A stretch of DNA of 64,000 nt from Ulota crispa (Eukaryota > Streptophyta > Bryopsida > Orthotrichales > Orthotrichaceae). Below the pieces are notes generated by a model. That model saw nothing but the letters and a program-made list of their open reading frames with translations. It had not been told where the DNA came from and did no database searches. Positions within the stretch are counted from its first letter, which is position 1. Every line of letters starts with the position of its first letter. Position numbers and translations under genes: made by a program. This document shows positions 15,951 to 27,080 of the stretch, one piece after another. The stretch covers positions 434,001-498,000 of the forward strand of contig OY987247.1 in the NCBI GenBank assembly GCA_963920765.1, given 5' to 3'.

Positions 15951-18639
15951 CACGCATACTAGTTTAGAGTTCTAATGCAAGGTGTTAAGAGCACCCACAC
16001 TCTTGAATGTGCATTAAACAAGGTTGGAATTGATCCGAAATTCTCCCCTCATTGTACTTTCAATTTCAAACCCCAAATTCTCCCCTTGTTGTACTCCCAA
16101 TTTTAAACTTGTCTAACTTGGCTTTACCAAAAAGTAATTATAAGACAAGAGAATTCTATGGCAAAGCAAATCCTCTCCAGTTCTCTGTTTCAAATGTGGG
16201 GCTTTCATGGAACACAAACTTAAGTGATTTGAGGAAAATATGCAATTTTGAGACTCTTGCATTTCATGTCCTTGTTAGAGTATTTAGTAAATACTCTTTC
16301 AAGGACATAAAGTCCAAAAGTCCCAATTTAAGTTTTTTGTCATATTACTTAATAGGAAATTATGATTAAAAAGCATCTTTCAAGGTTGTTTATCACTTGC
16401 TTTTTTGGATATCATTGCCAAAAGTCAAAAAAACTTTGGGCATTTGCTTGTGGAGAAAAGAGATGTTCTTAGCCATATGGTGAGGAAAACTTATAATTCA
16501 ATTTGAACCTAATGTGGTATTGACAAAGCTTGCTTGACAAGCCAAGGTGGGGGCTTCAGAAATGTTACTCCAACTGCAAAATTTCTAGTACTTTATCATT
16601 TGTATGGCAAGTCAAGTTTGAAGTCACAAGTGCAAATTCTCTATTACATGAAATTGCCAAAATCAACCCACACAAAATTATACTTTAAAAAAAAAAGTTA
16701 ATTATTAAAATCAAGAAGCTAGAAATTAACTCAATGCATTATTTTATACAATGATCTATTTTCAAATATTAGACCTATGGCTCATGTAGAATACTAAAAT
16801 AGAGTTTAAGTGACTTAGATATAGATTTGTGATATGGCATGACCATTAGCCTCTAAATGATCAAAACATATTGAAGAACTTTAAAGTTTAAAAGGCCCAT
16901 AGGAATTTCAATGTTAGTTTTAGTGCTTTTTCATTAAGTCATTGATTGAGACTACATGAAAAATCAATTTGAGAATTATAAAGTGGCCATTGAAAAAAAT
17001 TGTGTAAGGGATTCATAGCAAACCATGATTTTCTATTGTAGATTTAGGAGCCCTTGGAAACAAGCCCTAAATGTACTAGGTCTAGGAGTAGTCATTCCAT
17101 GACAAAAAAAAATTATAGAAAAGGCGTAGAACTTTATAATGTGTTTGGTGTTTAAAATTTTCTACAACACTTTGGAATCACTCTTTCAAAAACAAGATCA
17201 AAGACTTAAAATGCTCAAATCACATAGTCAAGTTTTATTGTCATTCCAAAACCTGTACAAGTCAAAGGGGAGTCCAAATGAGTTCTAGAATAAGAATAAA
17301 AAGGATTTGAACTCAAGGGTAATATTTCAAAAAATTTCTTTCTCTAGTGGGTCTTTGGATATTTTTCATTTAGATAGGATGAATAGCAATATGAGCACAA
17401 GGAAAACTACCACTAATAAAATGTTACACTACTTGCAACCCTAAAATTGTGGCATTTTTCTCTTCAAAGTTCAAACACAAAGCAAAACACTTGAAAAGAT
17501 GTAGCAAAGTTCAACAATGTAATGATGTTCTAATAAAAGAAAATATTTTTTGAAAGAAATAAAAGCTACAATTTACTTTTGTGGAAATTTGGAAACCTCA
17601 AAACCCTTTTATGTTATGCTTTGTTCAAGTTGCTCTTAAACTTAGGTTTTTAAGCCTACAAATTAGTGCTTCTTTTTTTTTTTCATTAGATGAAATTTTG
17701 TTCAAAATTAGTGCAACACTTGGCTTGTGGAAAGTTCAACTTGTCAAAGATAATTTGAATGATAGAATACATGTTATCAAAGAAATATAAGCTTGAACTT
17801 CATGCAAATCTTAATTACCTTTCATCAGCTCTAGCTTGTTTTGACAATGATCATGAAAAAAATTTTAGTATGGGTAAGATTATTAAGCTTGTCCACTCAA
17901 CAAGATACTACATACAGTGTCCAAGACATTCATAAATCCTTTCTTTTTGTCAAATAAAAGTAGTGACACATTTGACTATTAACTACAAAAAGATACCTTG
18001 CATAATGAATCTAACGCCTAAAGACTTATTGTCCCTATAAAGGATAAAAGGGATTTTGGGCTAACTTATTCTACCAAGTTTTTTTATGAATGCTGATGTG
18101 TTGAGTTTTTATCAAAGATAGAGTTTTGCAAGGGCTCTATGGCAATTGATTTTTCTATAATGAAATTGGATTCACAATTAAAAAAGATGTGAGTGTTTTA
18201 TGGGTATTTTTTAAACTTGGAGCAAGCCATACATGTCATTTTCCATTTACTTCTCTCAAGGGCAACCAATGAAGGCATGACCCTTCACTTGTGTATATCC
18301 AAAATAATAGTGTATTAGAAAATCACGTTATTATATTAGATAAATAAAACATATTTTGAAATGCCATAACTATTAGAGATTTGGTTCTTTTTTCAGTTTT
18401 TTGTGCTTATCAATAAAGGTAAAGTCTTTCAACCTACTATTTAGACTTCTATGTTTCAAGATTAATCTTCAAATTTTGATTTGTAAGAATTTCCAACAAA
18501 GTATGAATCTCAAATACATGTTTGCAATGTAAGTCTATGTAGGCCTATGGGGTATGTTTCATGTCTTTGTTGGACATGAAAACTTGTGGAGATATGCCTG
18601 ACATGATTTAGAGCATGTTAGACATATCATTTTTGCATC
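15951..18639. other. AT-rich intergenic DNA, no gene seen
   Basis: About 2.7 kb of AT-rich sequence with only short open frames (for example 16052-16369 and 17581-17790), none with a recognisable domain. No clear terminal repeats were found here. Confidence 0.5.
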
Positions 18640-19177
18640 CATCACTACAAGAAAAAGGGCCATTTTTGACTAAGGATTTTGACTACCAAAACACTCGTGG
18701 AGTGCACTATACTGAATTTGCATGGGTACCCTGCGTTTGAGGCCCTATTAGAGGGGGGCTATGTAGGTAAATTATGTGTATTTTCATAGTGCTATGTTTA
18801 GGTAAATTTCTAAATTCTTAAGATTAAATGAACCCTATGCTTCATTACAAAAAATAAATTGTGATATTTTAGGGTACCCTATTTTCATTATAAAGACATG
18901 TACTGGAAGAATAACAAAACTATCAGAGCTCTAGAGTAATAAGATAAGGAAACTCTACCTAGCCTCTCGCAAAGACAAGTAATACCCCAAATCATCCTGA
19001 AACTAAATTTCATCCTTAATTCTAAACCACAAATTTTGCTTTTCATCCTCCCCTTGTACCGCCATGTGTTGTATAGAGAGAGCTCCACCCATTATAAACC
19101 CAGGTACAATTGGTGTATAGGTGCATTGGAAACCTGCTTTGGATTCTACAGATACATTTGATACAAAAACATATATT

Positions 19178-19255
19178 GGACCTTACCTTATTAATACTAA
19201 ACCTATAACGGACCCTACCTTATTAATACTAAACCTATATCGGACCCTACCCTAT
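19178..19255 (+). repeat. 32-bp tandem repeat inside the CACTA element
   Basis: Two full units and part of a third begin at 19178, 19210 and 19242 with GGACC.TACC.TATT, with TACTAAACCTATA in each full unit. Confidence 0.85.
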
Positions 19256-19517
19256 TATATTCCTAGATTTTTGTTTCTAATAAAACAACCCTATTGTAGA
19301 ATTGAAAATATATAAAACTCATCAATATAAAATACACTTTGTTATTTATAAAAACCATATACACATTACAATGACCCTTATTTATTTTAAAGGCATGTCA
19401 AAAATTTAGGACCAAAGCAATTAAAATAACCCTTCATTTGATTGCACGTGTTCTTAAATAAAATGGGGAGTGCACTCCCCAAGCCAAAATACTAAGACTA
19501 CTAGGCTTTTGTGACTA

Positions 19518-19625
19518 GTATTTATGACCACATGTAGTCATACATAATTTAATTTATGACTACGCGCAGTCATAAATTAAATTATTTATGACTACATGTG
19601 GTCATAAATACTAGTCACAAAAGTC
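19518..19625. repeat. Palindromic array of GACTAC/GTAGTC in the CACTA element
   Basis: Several inverted copies of TTATGACTACATGTGGTCAT and TATGACTACGCGCAGTCATA lie next to each other near the right end. Subterminal arrays of this kind are typical transposase-binding regions of CACTA elements; that role is inferred. Confidence 0.7.
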
Positions 19626-19692
19626 TAGTTGTCTTAGTCTTTTTTGTAATCAAAATCCTTAATCAAAAATGGCCCTTTTTCTTGTAGTGCAT

Positions 19693-20976
19693 AGTGCAAA
19701 AGATGTTCACAATATTTGGTCAAAGGAACTTTGAAAATTTTGGGCATAGGTTAAAAAAAAGACTTTACCAATTTGAAATGATCACACCTCTCAATTTGTA
19801 ATGACAAACTTCACATAAATTTCACAATGTCTTCTTGCATAAACACAATGCAAGAGCCTATGATTAGATTTGTCAAAAGTAGAAAAGACCTTTTCTTGGG
19901 ATCAAATGACTAGAATTGATAATTTTGAGTGTCTTTTGAGAAAAATGGGCATGGGTCTTTACGGATTATAGGATATAGATGCTGTGCGGTTATTGCTTTA
20001 GAATTTAGGGTTTTTGATTTAGGATGTAGCCGTTTGGAGTATAAACTCAACACATGTTGACAATTAACAAACAACAGGTGCAATATGAACGTAAAAAAAA
20101 AAGGTATTTAAGATAACAAACCTGCTTGGGAGAACACAGGTACTGAGGAAATACATTGAAAACATTGGAAGCAACAATGACTGACGTTACCTTTCCAAAC
20201 ATACTTTTTCATGGGCAAGCCGTCTTTATTTCGCCTCAAACGTTCGAAGGAGGCAAGGTTGTTGTTGCTAAAAAAAACTTTGCAAAACCTCCTAAATCCT
20301 AATCGAGAGAGTAATTCCGTTGTGTAGAGTTGTAGGACAAGAGGTAAAAGTTATCCAGCGAGCGAATGGTTGCAACTCTCCGGATTCAACCACCACCCCT
20401 TGGCCCTTGTAGACGGCGTCTGATTGGAAGTGTTACGGGACTAGCACTGCTGGTCCAGACTACTCCTGCCCGCGTCTCACCTTCAGTTGGCCTTGTCTCA
20501 ATCCTTCAAGCTATTATAATATAGTGATCAGCCTCATCGACGGGCTTCTTTGTGGGTGCTAAGCTGGCACGAGCGAGCTCCATCGATAACTTCCTCCAGG
20601 AATTCCACAATCAATCAGAATTCAGAAAACGATTGAGATTGAATGACTGATGAGTCTTCACAATTCCTCCATGCCCTACATACATGCTAGGCTCTTCGAA
20701 GCGGTAACATACAAAATCATTCATGAACTCACTTGTGAACGCAACAAGGGCCTGAATGATCGATGGAGTCACGGCCGTGATAGAAGATATAACTTATAGT
20801 AAGTGCCAATCATTCATGTCGGAAAGCAGGTCCGAGGTCGACTTTCACGGCTATGAAATGTTGCATCATGCGTCACAAGCAGAGCGATTTTCAATGACTA
20901 AGGCAGGTCAGCGTGGAGTGTGGACCACATCACTCCCGGAACTGTGAGTGGAAAGTTACCTTGTTGCTTCGCTAGG
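19693..20976 (+). other. Upstream flank of the COA1-like gene
   Basis: The first part (to about 20,050) is AT-rich. From about 20,140 the composition becomes balanced, as around other gene starts in this window, so promoter and 5' UTR sequence are likely here. A 63-codon open frame at 20756-20947 has no recognisable domain and may be 5' UTR. Nothing else is supported. Confidence 0.35.
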
Positions 20977-22835
20977 ATGCCGTCAAGTTGGTGCCGGAAG
21001 GCGACATCACTTATCGTGTTTGGATTGATGGGGGTCACCGGCACCGGCCTTTACGATGACTACCTCATCTTCAAGCAATGTAGCACGTATGTATAAACAC
21101 GAACATTGTAGACGCACTCGGAAGTGCAGTATAATTTCTTATGTTTATGAGATTTCATTCATATAGTTATCATTCGCAACTACTGTAAGCACCCATGCAT
21201 GCATGCATGACTCTTGGGAAGTCTACTCTTGAAGTTCAATTATTTGTAAGGAGAATCCTCAAACCTTTGTAATAACACATCTCCGGTATATTCTCACTCA
21301 GAGTCTATTGTCTCTGTTCAGTACACACCCACAAATAATTTTCAGTCAAGAAAGTGAGACATTGGAAATGAGCTTAAATTTGCTGTGCCATTACAGAGTA
21401 GAACAAACAAATTCCTTGTAACTGTGAGTGTGTAACAACAAGGGACTAAAGTAGAAATTCCATGTGGTTTCACTTCCCCCTAAGTGCCAATAAACGTTGA
21501 AAATTGCATATGGGATTAAAAAAAACTACTGACTTTAAGTCCCGCTTTAGTCTTTAACAGACAGGGGCTGTATAACATGAGAGGTAGAGAGAATTCAGCA
21601 GCTCAACATGTGGTTGCTTGAAGTAGTGCCCTTGAGCAGTGGGAGTTTGCTATAGTAGGCAATGATTCGTGCACTCACTTGAAACTCTTTGTTTGGCAAA
21701 TTGTGCTGAGAATGTTAAGCTTGGAAGGGAATTAAGAAATATTATGGTAATCTGCTCGCAAGTGAAATGACTGACATAACTGACAGAAAGGCGCTTGCAA
21801 GAGCCCACAAAGATCAACGGTTGACAATGATGATTGGTGAAAGTATGGAATTAGGGCCGTGGTACGAATCCACCATGTTCACTGCCCATGAAGGGCATTC
21901 GGCAGCCTGCAGCTTTCCTGTTCACGGGTCCCATGGCTCTGCCAAATTGCAAGTTCGAGCTGTCCGCTACGAAGGTAAGTATAATTCCTGACTTAGCAAT
22001 CGTTTGGTTTGCTTACAATAATTTCTAATTATAATGATTGTTGATGGTGTAATTTTTCTTGATTCATTTTTATAGGTGTCAAATGGTCTAGGTCTCATAA
22101 CAAATTTACATTGTTGATAACATCTAATATAAACATCTCTTTGCTCTTGGTATCAATAGCGATGTTGATAAATTGGATCAAATCCAACTGTTTATCAAAA
22201 CTCATTCCTCAAACAATTGCTAAAAGCTAACCATTTAGTTAGAACATACCTTATGTTAAAAGATTCAACGCACGATATGTGGATAATGCTTTGAAGTAGT
22301 TTCAACACCATTAAGTATTTGAATGAGTGTTAAACTTAGTACCGAGATGATTTAAGTGTGGTTCACCCTGTTTTCCAAGTCAAGGAAGAAATGTTACTCA
22401 AAATGATTGAATGCTTAAAACAAAAAAAGTTGGGATTCAACTTGCACAAGTTGGGGTTTTTTTTGCTAATTTCAACTCTTGGAATAAATTCCTGCTTTCT
22501 TGACATCAATTTTTTTTGAGAGTGTTCTCATCTAAACCAGTAACAATTTGAAACTTGGAATTTAATGTGACGCTCTAGAATCCCACTTTTAGTTGTTCAC
22601 CAATTAGAGTTTGATTAAGGTTAAAAAATTCATTATGAAGTAATTTAAACTACGTATAATAACTTCAAAAATCATGTGACGGGAAATGGAAAGGGCAGAG
22701 AGAATGAGTTCTCAATTTTACTATGTGTGGCCCGGCTCTGGCCAATGGAAGTTGCTTGTGCTGGAAGCGCTCATTCCCCAACCCAACAAAGAAGATACAA
22801 TTCGTATTGATCTCTTGCAAAATCCAAATCCTTAG
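20977..22835 (+). CDS. COA1-like (cytochrome c oxidase assembly factor 1 family) membrane protein
   Basis: Three exons at 20977-21086, 21787-21974 and 22699-22835 join through GT-AG introns in phases 2 and 1 to give 144 aa ending in TAG. The N-terminus carries one hydrophobic helix (about residues 9-28, around LIVFGLMGVTGTGLYDDY). The conserved middle has the family-like blocks IGE.MELGPWY, HSAACSFPV.G..G and LQVRAVR. The C-terminal exon ends with QWKLLVLEALIPQP, resembling the W...I.DAL.H.P end of small plant proteins of the COA1/TIM21-like family. The family role is early assembly of complex IV in the mitochondrial inner membrane; here that is inference from remembered similarity. The start is the first ATG before the helix and follows a possible CTAG acceptor, so a 5'-UTR intron is likely. 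The exons are far apart, and the short open frames around them do not reveal the gene. Confidence 0.72.
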
Positions 22836-23508
22836 CTGCTAGCACCTAATTGATTGTCACGCAATACTAGAATATGATAGGATTGATAGCTAGGGGCTCT
22901 TTACAAACAATGGTTTCACAGCCCTTGTAATGTGTTTTTATTCTCTTAGAGGAAATTTGCAATGAAGTCATGGAAACAAATTTTTCTACCTCTTTAATTA
23001 CTAAACAATCAAACAGTTTATTTCAAGTTGTGACCACTTTTCAAGTGTTGTTTTTGAAAGAATATTTTGTAGTGTTTTTTTGGCACTTATATTGCAACAT
23101 GCAATTGTGACGGCAAATGGAAGTTGGACACACCAAATATGAGACGTCATTTAGGTCAAATCTTCGTATTAGGAAAAGTAGGTTGTGAGGAAATTTTTGT
23201 ATCCTAATGTACAAATTAAAAAAATTATTGGGGTCTTTTGAAGGGGGTTTACTGTTTAGAGAGGGAATATAAAGGGTTCAAAATTCCGCTTATGCAAATG
23301 GCCACAAGACATTTAAATGTCTAGTAGACAACAACTAGGGACAAATATTGTAGTTCATGTGTCCAAAGTACAAATGATATCATCATACCAAATAAAGTAA
23401 AATTACATTATTTGGAGTATGAAAAGATGCACGTATAAGCCATGGAATGATGAGAGCTTTTAAATGACTTAAAACAAAATAAAAATAAAAAGATACGATT
23501 TTCTTCAG
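22836..23508. other. 3' flank of the COA1-like gene, no further gene seen
   Basis: AT-rich sequence with scattered A and T runs. No recognisable frame, RNA gene or paired terminal repeat was found. Confidence 0.45.
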
Positions 23509-23510
23509 TA

Positions 23511-24095
23511 AGGTAGGAGCACCCATAAGCGTCAATCTAACATAACATTCAGTAGCCTGAACAGAGGCTATCTTTCCCTCTCTTCAGGTATCATCCATGC
23601 ATTTCATCTTGACAAAAAAAAAAAAAAAAAAAAAAAAATTTAAATTTCCTGACATGTCAGGTCCCCCACAATAACGTATGTGTAGTGAACTTAGCCTCTC
23701 TTTCATAGACTCTCCGACAAATTCAGCCAAGTGTCCCCATAGCTAAAGATGGGTGTGGAATATTCCACATCCTCCAAGGCAGCTTATAGTAGTGCTACTG
23801 AATGTTAAGAAGGGTTTTGAACATGATGAGTATTAATGAACAGCTAGCAAATTATAGGATCCTATTAAGAATAGAAAAATAATGAGTTTGCAATTTTGAG
23901 TGTATTATTTGGATACTGTGAGAATAAGTTGTGAATTTTTAAAGAGCAAATTGCCATTGTACCTATAACCACTTACAAGATTTCATGTTCACATGTTGTA
24001 CATCCTTTTCATTACATCTATTTACTTCCAAAGATTTTCCAAGATTTCAAAGCTGACATTTATGGGGATAGCATTGCTTATAAGTGCTCCTACCT
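23511..24095. mobile_element. TA-flanked MITE, AGGTAGGAGC family, copy B with insertion
   Basis: The left end is AGGTAGGAGCACCCATAAGC; the right end is the complement of AGGTAGGAGCACTTATAAGC. TA flanks both ends. It is nearly twice as long as copy A because about 260 bp, including a run of about 27 A at 23612-23638, interrupts it near the left end. Confidence 0.88.
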
Positions 24096-24127
24096 TAGGT
24101 GTTTGTGTGAGATTTCATATAAGTTAA

Positions 24128-25029
24128 TCCTTTAAGGATCACACACATTTTCACAAAATCCACTAAAAATAGAGGTAGTAAACTTAGATGCACAATTGAA
24201 TTAAATATGGACCCTATCTAATTAATCCAACCATAAAAATGGAAAGAATGCTTTGATTATTGTAAAGTATCAAGATTTCAACCAAATCTATTGTTGCAAT
24301 TGAAATACTTTAATGATTGAATGAGTTGTAGGTGGAAAATCTCTAGTGTTTCATGGTTATGTGATTTTGAATGTTAACTCTTCATGTAAGTTGTGCTTGA
24401 AAAGAGCTTTATCTTTTTACAAAGCAAGATTTCCCACCTTTCCAATAAGACTAGTTTCACATAAAATGGATAGAAATAACAATCACAAGGTGAGCTAAGT
24501 GGAAAAAAGGGGTCAAATATCCCACTTTATTTGCTACCCTAAAATGGTTCTACATGAAGTTCAATAAATGCCATGGAAAATGTGATTGATGAAAAAAATC
24601 AAAAATTTGCCTTGAATTTAGGATGACAAATGTTAAAAAATGAAATGACAACACCATTTTAATAGACCTTCAATTCAAATACCACAATTATATTGCTACC
24701 ATATAGAAAAACAATACAAGTGTATTTCTTAAGCAATTTGATATTTTTTAGGACCACACAATTGAAATGTGACATTCTTCTTAGATATTTGGTGTATTGT
24801 GTTGTTGCTTTGATCCATCTTTGACCAAAAATAGATATGTATTTTGAGGCCATGATGTGTAAACACCATTACTTGTCAACTCACATATCCAATTCCATTG
24901 TCGTTTCCTTTTAGTTGGATGAAAAAAAAATTGTGATCACAGGCGTTCTTCAAGACCAATTTCAAAATTGTTGAGCAATTTTACTCTATATGCCAAAAAC
25001 TACTCTGTACAACCAAAATATGGTTGCGA
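24128..25029. mobile_element. TTAA-type element, diverged copy of 5288-6194
   Basis: TTAA (24124-24127) is followed by TCCTTTAAGGATCACAC. The rest aligns collinearly with the 5288-6194 element at roughly 85% by eye. The right terminus has lost about 14 bases, ending at TATGGTTGCGA, so this copy should be immobile. Confidence 0.75.
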
Positions 25030-25313
25030 GTTAATTAGTGATCTTCAAAACTTTTGCTTTATGAGTTATCTAATGTGGCTGATGTACACAGAACATTTTA
25101 TGAAATTGAATCTTGTACCAAAAACACAGAGTTGCAACAATGTGACATAAACAAAGATTGACAAAGTTTGTAAGGAAGGAAATAAAATAACTTTGTACAA
25201 TATGTGGAATGAAATCAGTATTCCTGGAAGAAGCAAGAAAAGCGCCCATGCTATGGCTGTGGAAAGGGTGGATGACACGGTGAAATTTTTCGTTGAAAAC
25301 CGGAAAGTTAATA

Positions 25314-25607
25314 GGGCTTCAAACATCAATTTTGTAAGGTGACTCACGTCGCAATTCACCTTGGTAATTAGCTAGTAAACTGTAAGGTGATTCACCGTTG
25401 AACTTCACTCCTAATGTGATTCACGCTAGGAATGAACTTAAGAAACTCACCTTCGCGGTTTTGCGTGACTCATTCACTTGCGTTCTTAAATTCTGAAACT
25501 TCTTTTGCAAAAACTTTCACTCACGGATGTGTCAAACATTGCGCATGCGAGGGAACAAAAACGACAAAGAGAGAAGCTTGAAGGTCAAATTTTATGTTTG
25601 AAACCCC
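25314..25607. mobile_element. MITE rich in GTGANTCAC motifs, copy 1
   Basis: The left end GGGCTTCAAACATCAATTTT pairs with the complement of the right end (GGGGTTTCAAACATAAAATT). TA flanks both sides. The left half holds several GTGACTCACG/GTGATTCACG palindromes. A second copy lies at 59913-60237. Confidence 0.85.
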
Positions 25608-25632
25608 TAATATTATTGCTATTGCTAACGTT

Positions 25633-25776
25633 GTTGGCTTTGACAACATGTTTGTGGGAGCCAAGGTGAAGAAGCCCTACTTTTATTACAAAAAAAGATA
25701 AAAGTAAGGATCTGCCCTTCCTTTAGTAAATATGGCTTTTTCACCTTGGCCACACAAACACGTTGTTGGAGTTGTT
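25633..25776. mobile_element. Foldback element of about 145 bp
   Basis: Left arm GTTGGCTTTGACAACATG and CCAAGGTGAAGAAGCC pair with right arm GGCTTTTTCACCTTGG and CACGTTGTTGGAGTTG. It ends next to the Tourist-like element at 25779. The target duplication is not resolved. Confidence 0.65.
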
Positions 25777-25778
25777 AA

Positions 25779-26100
25779 GGGGCAATTCAAACTACATCCC
25801 ACATCCCAAGTCCCATTGAAATTTGATGAAATCTAAGAATCTGATTGGCAGAGAGGCAAAAGATGGGACTTTGCATTTCAACTATGTCCCAAATCCCACA
25901 TCCCACTTGCTTACATGCAACCTACATGGCAGCATTTTTCTAAATTTTGGCGCCAAAAAAAGTGGGACTTCACTCCAAGATTGAGTCTAACATTTTGATG
26001 ACCCATCTTTTAGCCCAAGTCCCATCTTTTCTAACCCAGAAAGATAGGATTTTGCACTCCCGTGGGACTTCGTCAGATGGGACGTAGTCTGAACCGCCCC
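25779..26100. mobile_element. Tourist/Harbinger-like MITE with TAA target duplication
   Basis: The left end is GGGGCAATTCAAACTACATC; the right end is the complement of GGGGCGGTTCAGACTACGTC. TAA stands outside both ends (25776-25778 and 26101-26103). A 3-bp TAA/TTA duplication and a GGGGC start are typical of PIF/Harbinger MITEs. The interior repeats TCCCATC/TCCCAC words. Confidence 0.88.
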
Positions 26101-26103
26101 TAA

Positions 26104-27080
26104 ATCAGTCCAGCGTGAGATTTACCGTTCTCCCAAAGAAACGTATACACTACACATCACTGACTTCGACAGCTGGTTTGTGGTCAGAACTCCAGAATCT
26201 TGCTGCTTGAAAGTGGGACAAAGTATCCAGGGTTAATGGTAGGCTCCTGCATTTTCAAGAGAGACAGTCGAGCTGCCACGATATATTCTCTAGCGAGATA
26301 CGAAGAGCGCGTGCTCGCCACGATTACTTGCTTCTAAATAGCTACGGTATAATTTAGTTCAAAAGTACTCTAAAAAGCAGAATGTGGAATCCGGGATCTT
26401 TGTTAAAAATGATGGGAAAGTGTTAGCATGTAAAAACTTCATCTGCATTCCTCACTGCTCAGAATCCATTTAAATACAGATGTGATTGTAATGGTTTGGG
26501 TATAAACTGCATAAGATTGCAGGTCGCACCGTTGCAGCACCCTGTCAGCGCCCTGTCAACATCTAAAACGTCCGGAACTGTGCAAGAATCAACCGCAAAA
26601 TGTCAAACATAGGCCAGGCTTCTACCCTTGCGTTCGTATTACGTGGTTGTCTTATGTATGCACTCAAATTTGTTTTCTGCTTTGTATTTAACCCCTGAAC
26701 GCCCAGGGTTTTCAAAAATACACTGAATCGAGGAAGCTTTTAGTCCTCTGGGGCGTTCAGGGGTTAAGAGACAACTTAAGTAATGGCTACAAAATAAAAT
26801 GTTCAGATTGAGGATGTCTTCCTTCGATTTTCAAGGAGGAGCAAGTTACCAATGTGCAAAAGCACTTTTGATGATCTAACTACGAGGGTGAAATAGAACC
26901 CAATGCCAACTGAGACTTTACACGACGAGTGAGAAGGCCAAACCAAGATTTTGAAAAACACCTAATGAGTTAAAAACTGTTTAACATATCTAGACAAAAC
27001 AAGGTACTTCCGTAGCTCATCTAGAACATTGAAGATGTGAAGATAAACAATTGACCTAGTGCACACAATTCCATCGTGCC
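26104..27080. other. 3' flank of the PDAP1-like gene
   Basis: It contains a 72-bp TTAA-flanked hairpin (26692-26763). The part next to 27080 is probably 3' UTR of the minus-strand gene. No further gene is supported. Confidence 0.45.
26692..26763. mobile_element. 72-bp TTAA-flanked hairpin MITE
   Basis: CCCCTGAACGCCC is perfectly inverted at the two ends, with TTAA outside both (26688-26691 and 26764-26767). It is the smallest and cleanest member of the TTAA group. Confidence 0.88.

Larger units (their letters stand above)
18643..19689. mobile_element. Non-autonomous CACTA element, 1,047 bp, CAT target duplication
   Basis: The ends are CACTACAAGAAAAAGGGCCA and its exact complement, continuing through TTTTTGA. 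CAT stands outside both ends (18640-18642 and 19690-19692), a perfect 3-bp duplication. The interior has a 32-bp tandem repeat and a strong palindrome near the right end. No transposase frame is visible, so it would need a helper. Confidence 0.95.
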
